The notes under the pieces were generated by a model that worked only from the letters and a program-made list of their open reading frames with translations, was not told the origin of the DNA and made no database searches. This document shows, in pieces, positions 25,279-37,100 of a stretch of 64,000 bases of DNA (positions are counted from its first letter, which is position 1; each line of letters begins with the position of its first letter). Source of the stretch: Haliclystus octoradiatus (lineage: Eukaryota; Cnidaria; Staurozoa; Stauromedusae; Haliclystidae); contig OU744452.1 of the NCBI GenBank assembly GCA_916610825.1, forward strand, positions 7,658,021 to 7,722,020. Reading direction: 5' to 3'. The translations under genes and the position numbers were made by a program.

Positions 25279-28200
25279 GCGAAGTCGACTTGGGACTGGT
25301 AGTTCTCGAAAGCCAACCGTGGAAGATGGGAACAAAGCGTATATGACGAATAAATACTTGAGTCAAATACTTGAAAGAATCCCTAAAGATGAAATTCAGC
25401 ATACAGTTCCTGCCCCTGCTGGAGTCGATCCTAACGAATGGCTAGCTACTAATAGTGAGTGCTATACTTCTAGATTTTTATTGTTATCACCATGCTGTCA
25501 CAGAACGAAATATCTCCAAAAGACCAAAACAAAATCAGAAATGTTCAATTTTATTCCATGTACGAGAAAAATCGTAATCCCAAAATCTAGGATCCAAGAA
25601 GTCTGAAGTTAATATTTTTTGTAAAAGAAATTAGTAGGATTTCTGTAGATATTCTGACTTCAAAGAAGCTCTTATGATTCTGAAGCTAAATCAAACTGGA
25701 TGTAAACTGTATTTTACTGCCTTACAGTACTTGCCATTTTTATACATTACAATCTTATTCTCGAAAGACGGATTACACTTTCATTGAGGTCTAAACTGGG
25801 ATTAGAATATGCAATATTTAACAAAGATTTGTACTGGAAGTGTTTGTAGCTTCCACTAAAGTTACCAGATGTGTGTCGATATTGGCAGTGTGGCTGCATC
25901 TAGCGAATTATATAATCAACTTGATGCTTATTTGCAGAATATTTCCTCCTAAATCAATGTATTCATCATCGTCATCATCATCATCATTTATTCAGAAACC
26001 TGATAAGTTTTACAAATAACTTTTTTTCACATTACTGATTTACATTATAAACTACAAGGAACATAAAATAATTGACTACAATAATACATACATATATTTA
26101 CATCTACAATTTTAATCAAATACGAACTTAACAGTTAGTATGCAGTAATTTTATCAGTATGTAAATGCTTCTCAAGAAGACCGGTAGATCAGTCCACTTG
26201 TGAGCAACAGCATGTTGAATCAACTTCTTTGACAAATTATATTATTTTTATCATTTCAGCACTTGCTATTTTCAATCATGTTAATCTACTTTATACATCA
26301 ATTACTGAATTCTGTACATCAGCATCATGTGGCTCTGTTGCTCCTGGAGCAACAATGTAAGTTTTCTAATTCACCCCCTAATTAACCAATCACAATGGTA
26401 TTATATGCTCCATTCCAGCCTGTCCTTTTTTCTTATTCTTCTGGGGTGATACAATAGTGCCATGCGAGAACAGTTCACAAACATTGAATGGCGCATTTTT
26501 CACAAACTGTTGATGCAGGCATTTCCTTACAGCTGTTTATACTCCAATGGACGTATTCTGTCCTTTTGTATTGGCTCTTAAACATAAGAAACCCTGATCT
26601 AGCCATTGTTGCAGTAGTTTTTCAAGGGTTTTCCTCCCTTACTAATCTTCACTCTCATACATGGAATCAGGGGTAGAAAATGTTGGAACCACTGGGACCG
26701 GCGGTCACAGGCACAATTATTGAACAGTAGAATTCCTGCAGGCACATTTTTGTAAAATTTAAAAGTATTCTTAATCTATAAATAATTCAGAAAGCTTATC
26801 AATAAAACTGAATAAGAGATGCATAAGGATGAAATTAATTCTCTATGTATAAATAAGGTCTGTTTAAATTTCTCGTCTAGGAAAATTCCCAGATTTGCAG
26901 GCATTTTTAAGGCAAAATTATGTGGTCACAGGCACTGAAAAATATTTTCGACCCTTGCATGACAGTTCATAAAATCTTCATGCAAATCATGCCATTTAAC
27001 ATCCATGAACAGTTCATGAACTCTATTATGAAATATTGTAAAGTTCATGAAAAAGCATGATGATCATGGTGAACAGATGAAGATTTTAGAAATATTATCT
27101 CATATTCGAAATCAAAATGTAACAACAAATTATTGCGGGCCCTATAATTTTCCTTGTCCCAAGGGAAATTGCCCTGCTTTTCAGCCCTGGTCTGATCACT
27201 TAAAATAGACTAGAAGTATTGGAATGAACAGTTAAAAATTTTATGAATAAGAGGGAAATGATTCCGTCATTCGTTTTCTATGTAGCAATTAAAACATATT
27301 ATATAGAATATTGACCGAAAATCACATTCAAATTCTCTTGTCGTAAATAATATCGTCCTTTTTTTGTTTCAAAAAGTGGGACACAAGAATCTCCAAAACT
27401 CCATGTTCAAGGTCAATTTTGACGGAAAAAGAGTCGCACTATGCAAAAACGCAACAGTGACATGTGCGGATAGAAAAAAAAGTTATATCCAAATCTGTTG
27501 TGTCTCAAATGGCGATATAGGACACTTTAAATTGGTAATTTAGATCCTAATTTTTCACTGATGCGCATTTTTGATTGTATTACCAGGCAATTCACATGGG
27601 TTGACGAGAAAGGCAAAAAACTACGACTTCCTGCACCACAATATATTGAATTGGTAATTGTTAGTGTTGAAAAATATGTAACAGATGAGGTGACATTTCC
27701 TACAAAATATGGTAAGTTTACTACCTGATATAATGACCACCTGTCTATAGTGGCCACTTAAGTAATGAACTCCATTATCAAGGCCACCCACCTGTCTGAG
27801 CTGTCTCTAAAGGTCAATGCATCTGATCTCAAAGGCTGTTATGACATTTTCTACAAAATATGGCAAGTTAACTACACTAGTATCAGTAATGAACTTCATT
27901 ATGAAGGCCATCCACCTGTCTGAGCTGTCTCTGAAGGTCAATGTATCTGATCTGCTGGTTCACTGTACAGTTGAACTTGATACTGCTTTGAAATTCTCAT
28001 ACATTTCAAATATCAATAAATTTGAAATCCATCCATGACGAAAAAAAGAGTATTATATGACTTTGTAATAGCCTTCTCGGCACCGGACTTCTATGACCCA
28101 GGACTCTTTCTCAACTCACTCTCAATTCCAATGAACGGATGGTGTTCTGGCCAAATGAGACTGTATAATGTTGAGTAATGATGTTGATTCTGTTAGTCAA

Positions 28201-29433
28201 TTATCAAAAAGACTATCTTGAATGCAATCAAGTACAATTGGGTTCAAAGAGCTGATGAACTCACAACGCCTTCCAACAACACACTAAATTATAAGTTACA
28301 AAACAAACTAAATTACATCATACAAGGCTAAATATTAACTATATTATATCTAATTACATGAAAATGATGCTAATTGATACAAGTACGAGATTATTCAAAA
28401 ACTACTATAATATCGCTGTAATCATTCTGTTTTCGCTCGAGCAGATGGAATTGTTCGTAGGAAAATTAAGCGCATTATTAATTAAAATCCTCATACACGG
28501 TTATTCTATAGTGGTGGTCGTTATGGTCAGGGGCGACGGGTTAAGCGGGACAATAGGGAAGTTTAGATTTAGTACCTGTACCGGTTCAAGTTCATGTTTT
28601 GTCAATAAAAAGACTGGGTTGTACCTGTACTCGTTCTTTCAAAACAAGACCTTTAGATTCGATAACATAAAACCTCAGTTTCTGTTTCCCAGGTAAAAAC
28701 AAAATTCTAACAATTTGTTCAGAATTCATTTTAATTTTATAGCGACTATAAAATTTTATTCAAAAAAGCTAAAGTAAAACCAAAACAACGCAAAACAACG
28801 AAATCAAAACATGTACTCCGTGGTTCATGTTTCGTGCCAAAAGGCGTTCCGAAACGAGGAGGTCAGTACATGTTTCAGAGCATGGGGGCTTCCCCCCAAT
28901 GCCGTAGCTGTACCTGTACTAAATCTAAATCTAATCTTCCTAATTGCGCCTGCGAACGGTCACGCTTTAGGGACCGCAAAGCTTTCATGTTAAATTTTGG
29001 AGTAAAATATTCTGGATAAAATGATATGTTTGCAAAAATCGCCAAGGCCCCTGATTATGGCAGGTTTTACTGTAACACTATCTAATTACAATTACAGTAT
29101 TATGCAGACTTCATTTCCATTTAATTTTAATTTGCTCTGATTGATTCCAATATTATGCACCATAATTTATAGTATTTTTATCCTTGTTTGTTTGTAGACG
29201 TTGATTTCCAATCAAATTTCTCGACGACTGTCAAAAGAATATTCCGTCTACTTTTTCATGTTCTTGGTCATATATATCAATCACATTTTAATCACGTCGT
29301 TGAACTTGAACTATTACAACATTTAAATACAGTGTTTTTACATTTTATTTACTTCCAAGCAGAACATAATTTATTAGATCCTAAAGATACACAACCATTT
29401 GATGATCTAATTCAAGCTATATTACAACTATAA
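25279..29433 (+). CDS. MOB2: MOB kinase activator, MOB2 type (four exons, 5' end missing)
   Basis: MOB proteins bind and activate NDR/LATS kinases; MOB2 binds NDR kinases. Exons with GT-AG borders and continuous phase: 25279-25454, 26260-26356, 27587-27711, 29198-29433. Conserved blocks are DPNEWLATN, the zinc ligand region SITEFCTSASC, the FTWVDEKGKKLRLPAPQYIE block, FPTKY, the second zinc pair in LLFHVLGHIYQSHF, then LELLQHLNTVFLHFIYF and NLLDPKD. The GKK...APQY and NLLDPK blocks favour MOB2 over MOB1, MOB3 or MOB4. The four exons give about 210 codons. The first coding exon(s) upstream were not found. The stop TAA (29431-29433) overlaps an AATAAA at 29432-29437. Confidence 0.9.
27689..27955 (+). 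repeat. partial tandem duplication across MOB2 exon 3 splice donor
   Basis: The last bases of exon 3 plus about 130 bp of intron are repeated: GACATTTCCTACAAAATATG|gtaagt at 27690-27717 and GACATTTTCTACAAAATATG|gcaagt about 150 bp later. Downstream blocks (CCACCTGTCTGAGCTGTCTC) are also repeated. The second donor is GC instead of GT. Confidence 0.8.
28440..29070. repeat. possible degenerate inverted-repeat element in MOB2 intron
   Basis: Segments near 28545-28590 (GGAAGTTTAGATTTAGTACC) and 28910-28960 are imperfect inverted copies. Weaker matches extend to about 29060. Lies in the last MOB2 intron. No clear ends or target duplication. Confidence 0.35.
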
Positions 29434-29437
29434 TAAA

Positions 29438-31104
29438 TTAAATATAATAATGCAATAATCATTTGAAATCACCCCCGTGGTAAAGGTGGAAGCAAACCTA
29501 TTAATTGAACAGTTCAAAGCATTTATTTTCTTCATCATTGTGGGGAGAAAAACAGGGAATTCAGATTTTACACAGTTGCATTTCACGCTGTAGGGAAAAA
29601 AATAAAACTTGAATGTAATTCTACTTTACTGACTAACTTGAGCTTAACTCTCGGCGTTAATCACATCGTTTTCCTTTCCCCTGGCCATTGCTATGAGGTT
29701 TCATTTGATTAAATATGTGATAAGTGAAGGAAATGCACACGTTGTTCTCGATTATTTTTAGAACAAAAGTATTTGTGTTGTTGTTTTCTACTTAAATTAA
29801 TAATAGGGACGACAAAAATTATTTTACTATAAGTTTTGACATTCTGCTAAAAAAAACACTGTGTATTAGTTATCATTAGAATTATTAATGAATAATAAAT
29901 AAAAAATTTGTACACAGAAAAAATTTTACCCTAATGTTTTCACAAGTATATTACTTCATATTAATTTCATGTTTTACTATCGAAATATGAATAATATAAC
30001 AACGATGAACTTATATAGTTATGTTTTAATTTTGATTCTAAATTAGATTTACACTTCTACTTAATTTATTATTATCAGAACATAATAATTATTTACAAAT
30101 GTCTAATATTTGGTTTTGTTTGAGTTGAAATTCTTTTTATTTGTTCTTCGGATTGTCAAATGTTGCAGCAAATGTAATTGTGCTCGCTCCGGTGATTCCA
30201 AACTTCGGATGATATTAGTGCATCGTAATGACTCCAACTGGAATGTGAAATTATATTTTGTGTTGCAATAATTCCTAGGTTATGTTGAACTTTTTCATAA
30301 TATGACCCCGGGGGTAACTTCCATACTTTTGATATGCGGGGACGTTTGTCATGAACATTTTTTTGAGATATCTGCTTGACACTTTGCAATTTTTCATTTT
30401 GCAAAACAAGTTTTACCTATGAAATGTTTTATTTTTCCTTTTTTTTTGGTTGAATCTGTCATTCATAAAAATATATTTGGGGTATCTTTTTCATTGTGTG
30501 AAGCATTTTATGGTCATTCTTCCAAAGTTACATTTGAACAACTTCGTTGAAGCGTCAGTGGAAGTTACTAGACCCCCCCCCCCCAGGAATATGACTGGAC
30601 GAAACCGGGAATCTTGTTCGAAATCGATCTTTACGATCAGTTATCAACGACGCATACCTATATAGTAGATATTAAGCTAACGCTGTTCAAATATTTACTG
30701 ATTTGTTCCACAAACGCTTTCGTTTTACAAAGATGCGTTATTTTTAGTCATTTAATATTCCAGACGTAAATAATTTCAAATGTCTCATCTATCACGTGAA
30801 TTAAATCACTAAATTCCTCTAAATAAATTGTTCGCTTTTACAGTGTTTGTGTCACTTTATTTTGTAAAAATTTTGTATCCCCTTGCAAATAATCAAATAC
30901 AGAAATGTTTACTAATCGATCCAGCTATGATCTCATTTCTGCTTCAAAGCTCAAATATGATTACCGCTCTTTACAATTTCCTAAATTCCTTTAAGAATGT
31001 ATTATGACGCAAATCATACTGTACAGTCGTGTAGGTAGAGTCTGTAGGCCTACAATTCGACTTTTAATCTTTAACACTATTTAACTGCAAGACTCGGTTA
31101 TTAA
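29438..31104. other. intergenic region between MOB2 and the CNBD2-like gene
   Basis: No coding exon supported. It holds one copy of a dispersed repeat (about 30300-30590) and further AT-rich sequence that presumably includes the promoter of the downstream gene. No core promoter element can be assigned. Confidence 0.5.
30300..30590. repeat. dispersed repeat family R1, copy 1
   Basis: Starts CCGGGGGTAACTTCCATAC and shares several blocks with 63358-63684 (for example CATTTGAACAAC and TTTGGGGTATCTTTTTCATT). It ends in a run of 12 C. The head is also similar to the repeat at about 56020. Confidence 0.7.
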
Positions 31105-34100
31105 ATGAATGCTAGAATGCCATTGCGGAAATCATCAGCACCGGCCCGATTTGGCGGTGTACGGCAACGTACAAACTCGACGCAAAGTTTGGATGACCCA
31201 CCATATAACAATCACTTTACAGTTGATCATATTCGACAGCGTAAAATATCGACACCTCCGATAAGTTATGCTGAGTTCGCTGGTAACAGCAGAGAGGGGT
31301 CAATTGCATGGCGACCAAGACGTCGCAAACGCAGCGTTACTGTCAGTGCTCCTTCGATCAACGAATCTGACGATACAACCGTTAAAATACAAAACAAACA
31401 TATCCACGAAAAGGTAATACTTTAACTAATCTGTTTTCGTATTTTATATACTTTCAACGTCCAACTTTATTATATATCTTACTTTATTATATATTACTTT
31501 AGTATACAAACTATAAATTTTTATTTCAGCCTGTTGAGAAATTACGTCGTATCTGTCGCATTGTGCGAATTCTATGTGTTGTCGCACTAACAATTCGGCA
31601 ATATTCTGCCGCACGAACCGACGATGCTGTATTAGTTGAATTTCGACGTGTCTTGCAACAGATAAACGCAGAACGAAAACTGCAAAATAAAACGAACGAA
31701 GAGGAAGATAATGCATCTCAAATGCCTTCGTTTAATAAATATGAATATTCGAAAGATAATTCGGTGAGTTTTATCTATACTCCTTTGATACGTAAAGTTT
31801 TTTTTACCAAACTAAGGAAGGGCAGTGTAGTTTGTTTAATAATCAGCTTGGAAATCATATAAATACACTAACGGTAACATGTGACGGACTCTAACAATGT
31901 GAACTGGAACTAGTTTCAGGCTTTTATCTTTAAAGCTCAGATAGAAATAAAAAGAGCCTGGAACTAGTTCCAGTACACGATTCAAAATATTTTGGACTCC
32001 AATTATACCATCGTAAATAATTGTGGACTATTTCCAATAACTTTCTGATAGACAAAGTCTTCATATGATTGGATCTGCATTTAACGTCAAGGGAAAATAA
32101 AAGGTTACTAAAAGACATCTGAATATATTCCAAAATTGACAAGAGTGTGACGTGTATACGTATAATAAACAAGAATTTTGTTTGCTATTTTGCTGTAAAA
32201 CTTGCCCTGTGACAAATCGAAACTCACATAGTTAGTCCATATTTGGCCAGCGTACTGTGGTTGCAAACAAATCAACTCAAAGGCCTTCAAAGATAAGCTT
32301 TCTTCTATAGACGTAATGGCGGGATAACAGTCGCGATCCAAAAACTCAAGAAAATAGGAGAAAAAGATGTAGCCCGATGAGGGGATCGAACCCACGACCC
32401 TCTGATTAAAAGTCAGATGCTCTACCGCTGAGCTAACCAGGCTCTATATTCCCATAAAGTGTTACATTGAATTAAATCTGAATATTTTTGAATAAACATG
32501 GCAAGTTTTCTTATTCTGCAAATAATAATAGAAGTCTCAATATGCCCAAATACTTGTGATTATTATTATTATCTCAACATATTTACAGTTTGCCATAATT
32601 TGAAAGCCAGTTTAGTTGGATCCATGAATCTAAGTACTGGCAACATTTTGGCCTTGTGTGCAAAGATCAATCTTTCTGATTAGTGTTTCCATCGTGTTTC
32701 CTAATCTGACTTAAAAGTCAGGCTTAAGAAGATTTTTTAGGGTTCAAGATCAGCAGATCAAATCGAAGTGGCCAGTGAATACAGCTAGATTCTCCATACA
32801 TCGCTATTTTTTATATGAGCGCTAGAAGAAGTTGCAATAATGTAGTTCATTAATTTACAATGTGAAATGTTTGAGTTCGAGGTTGGCTGAGACTGGCATG
32901 GATTCCTTCCGATATTCAATGTTTTAATTTGAAGTAAAATTATTTGTAAGTAAAGAATAAAATTCATCGTTTCTATTTATCCCGCCATCCTTTAATAGCA
33001 GACCATGCAACGAGTTAAATCAAAATTGTTGCCCGAATTCTATAATAGCAAAAATATCAGAAGGGAATACCGCAAATATTCTAACCGTATTCTCTATTTT
33101 TAGCTCCATTTTCCCCTCTGGGCAAGGTTAATATGCTCAAAGCCACCAACAGATCGTACAAAGGAGGAATTAATCAGATTACAAGCATTCATTCGTGGTA
33201 TGCGATGCTTTGAAATTTATCCAAGAAATTGTCAATTGGCCATTTGCCGTTATATGTCATATAATCAGTAAGTATTTTCTGCTAAAAGAAAGATGCAATC
33301 ATTTTGTATAAATGGCCTCATATTAATTTCTACATGCTCCCTTGCCCATGATTGGCTGACGTCTATTGTGCCAATATCGTATTATTATCATATGCGATAA
33401 TACGTGCATGAAATATGTAATTTATATCGTGGCAGTTGCTGTGAGAGCCGATCGAGAGTGTAGATCGTTGTGAATGAACAACATCTCACCCGTTGCTCTA
33501 CTGCGTATTCTTTGTATCATTGTATGCTATGTTTAAATATAAAGCCGTCCTATTTATGGACGCATGCGTAATTACTTTCATAATAGAATATTTAAATCTG
33601 CTGAATGACTTTGCACAAATCCCAAACCATCATTTGGTAATGAGTTCCAATGATGCTCCAATCCCAGTTGGCAATGAAAATAAAACTTTTGTCTTTGACA
33701 TATTGATAACCGAATCAAAATAAAATTGCACACAAACAGTTAGAATCGAAAATAATTCGTTTGTATCAGAACGTCAACAACTTCCATTTTTAATGTTCGT
33801 AAGTATTCTTCTATAGGAAACGAAATTCATTTTATGTTTTTATTTTTAGCTATGATCGTATGCGAGTTATAATTAATCAAGATCACGTGGCACAACATTT
33901 TTATTTCATTGTATCTGGAAGTGTTTCAATTAATGTATCATTTACTGATAAAAAGACTGGGGTTATATTAACAACAACTGTAGACGTACTGAAAGCACAT
34001 GATAGTTTTGGGGTAAGTGTATAATGGGGGGAGCTAATCAGGAATTAATGGTCGATGCCTGAAAAACGATACTGAAACGAGAATGAAGTACATTATCATA

Positions 34101-37100
34101 TATTTTAAATTATTACATTTGTATCTTCTTCATATAACAGTTTTTGTTAGCTTGTTTAAGGATTTTGTTTGTTGAGAATTTCAATTCGACTCTAAAGTTG
34201 TTTTGAAAAAGATTAAGCCTCGAAATATGTCTTAAATTTTGTTAGCAATTCTAAGAGCCTTTCGTATCCTTATTTGTAAAACTCGAGATATTTTCGAATG
34301 CTGTTATAGTAATTTGATTGGCTAACTCCCGTGTTTGGATCACGCAAGCCAAAACAACTTGGACATCATGATCACATGATAGATAAAAACAAAACACCCA
34401 AAATTTCTAAATAATTGTAAATAAAAATTTGAATAACGTTAGCATCGTCAATGATATATAAATATTTCAGAATATCATAATTAATTAAAAGCATTCTTCC
34501 TTTCGCGTCATTTTGTTTGGTCATATATGGCTATTCCGAGACAAAAAGGCCCTAAAAAACCGGCAAAAGTTTGAAAAACAGCAGAAATGAGAAACAAGAC
34601 AGATCAAAATCATGGTGCTCGAAGAATCGAAAGTGGTTTGAAAGTATAACTCAGGATCTGTGATTCGAAGAAAGGCAAAATATGACGAAGACGTGAAGAT
34701 TTATAGGCTAATCAGTCAAATAATTATGTTAAATTCGTTAAAAAATAGTAAAATTTAGGTTTTGTTTCACAAAAGGGTTACTGCACGGCTCCCGTGCAGT
34801 AACCGTTTAATGCAAACGTACAGATATCAAGGTGTCCAGCGTTCCCCAAACGGTTGATCTTTATTTCTTTTCTAGGAAGCTGCGTTACTTGGAAACTGTA
34901 AACGAAGTGCTTCTGTCGTCAGCAACGATCGTCTTGAAATTTTGATGCTTGACAAAGATATTTTTATGCAGCACCTTGCATGCTATATTCAGAAATCTAA
35001 CGATAAAAAGGCAGAATTCCTACAGTAAGAATTGTATCAATAATATTTACTCGATCTGTATGTAAATTATTCTATTTTTATCTTGATGCATTAGCTCTGA
35101 TGGCAGATCAACCGAACGCCAGACCTGATCATATCTGATCGACTGTAGTTCAAATCCCCCGGAGGTCAACTCAGCCTTGACTTTATCTAAAATGGTCCAG
35201 GTAGCATTTCTTTTTGAGTAGCTGAGACGCATCTCTGCGCATTGACAATCGATGCCTAGCTGCCATGAAATCTGTTGAAATTGATCTGCAGTGTTGCGGC
35301 TGAGATCAATAAAGAACATTTTAACATTTTTCTCTCACTGAAAAAAGCCACTCCTCTAGAAGTAGAGAATGATATGGATGCCTTTGCAAGGGCGATACCG
35401 TCTCAATGTCAAACATTTTATCATCCATTTTTAATATTTTTATTATTTTGGTATTCAATTCGTCTATTTTTAGATGTCATGCTTTATTTCAAAAATGGAA
35501 ACCATGGCAACTCAATCAGATTATTCTAGATTTCAAGTTTAGACGAGTAAGTAATAATCTAAACATTTATTTTCAAAGACTGGGTTCATATAAGTTTTTA
35601 TTTCTCTTATTCTGTCAAAATTGACGGAGGCAAGACAGAAGAAACACATCACATTATCTCAATAAAATGCTGCCTATATTTACAAGCTGTTTATTGTAAT
35701 AAGTAAATTCAATAAGATATAAAGGCAGACGATTTTGACGATCAATTTTATAAACCATTTTTCCATACCTACTATATAACTGGAGGCACATCTTATACAG
35801 TATTTATGTGACATGTGAAGGTAACTCGTTTGAAATTGAAGGAATCATTATATATAGAAGCTTCGGGAAGCTTTTATTTCAATTTCATTATCACTTACAA
35901 GATCCATCCTTCACTTTCATAAAAAATGTAATATATGATACTATTTCGCTTCAGCACATGCCAGTTTGCTGGATGTGTCAAGTGCACTTTCCAATGTCCA
36001 AAATTTAGAAACTAATATATTAAATATTTCACTATTATACGAACTACTCGAACGCTGCATAAGTTCAAGATAATATCGCATTTGAATATTGCTACATTTG
36101 GCGTGCTACATTGCTTTGCTCTGCGCTCACTTATAAACTCGTCAATTGACGAATTTATAAATTTGGACATCTGATAGAATAAACAACATGAATATGACAT
36201 AGCAACGTCACATTTTACGAGTACTGATGTAAAAAGTGAGCGCAGAAAAATGTAGCACCAATGTAGGTTACTAATCGGTACGAGAGGTTCCTATTTTAGT
36301 ATCTACATTACATTTCTTTACAAATATTTTAAAAGTCTTTCTTGGAGGTTTTTATTCTCAGATGTTCCATTGTCAGGGACATAATAAAAAGCGAAGAAAT
36401 TACGAGCAAATTCGGATAGATGTCATGAGACAACAACTAGGAGCTTTTTACTCTAGCGATCAAAATCTGCACAGGTCAGAGCGAGGAATTGAGAATATCT
36501 CAGTCGTCAACTTGCGTACTTTATAGAGAAGAGGAGACTAAATTAGCATGGGAATTTTTAATCTGGAATTTTGAGCTTTTATATATAGAAAAATAAAATA
36601 CTAGAGAGCAGCAATCGTAAATGTAAATACTTATTCACATTCATTCAAAGTTTATTTTATTGAATAAACTCAGTTAAAAATATAAAATAAATAAATAAAA
36701 GTTCTTCGTATAATTTTCTATCTACAGTTCAGCTCTGGAAAAATTATTGATACGAATGCAATCAAGTCAAAATATGTGTATTTTTTAGTCGAGGTGAGTC
36801 GTTAATATTATGAAAGTAATTACGTATTCGTTAGTAAATAGGACGATTTATGATAGAGTATATATATTTAAAGAATGAAACATTACATGTAATGATACAA
36901 AGAATACGCAGTATAGAGCAACGAGTGAGATGTTGTTTGCTCACAACCATCTACACTCTCGATCGGCTCTCACAGCAACTGACAGCATATTACATATTTC
37001 ATGCACAATAATAATAATACGATATTGGCATCATAGACGTCAGCCAAACATTGACAAGGGAGCACTTATTGGCATAACATTAGTTAGATAGATATATATG

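Noticed and set aside
28358-28696. 112-residue plus open frame in the MOB2 intron
   Set aside because: Overlaps a degenerate inverted repeat, no similarity recognised, composition like surrounding intron.
36362-36474. Constitutive exon of the CNBD2-like gene
   Set aside because: Its length breaks the phase into exon 7, while direct joining of exon 6 to exon 7 restores the cNMP-domain reading RRFSSGKIID.
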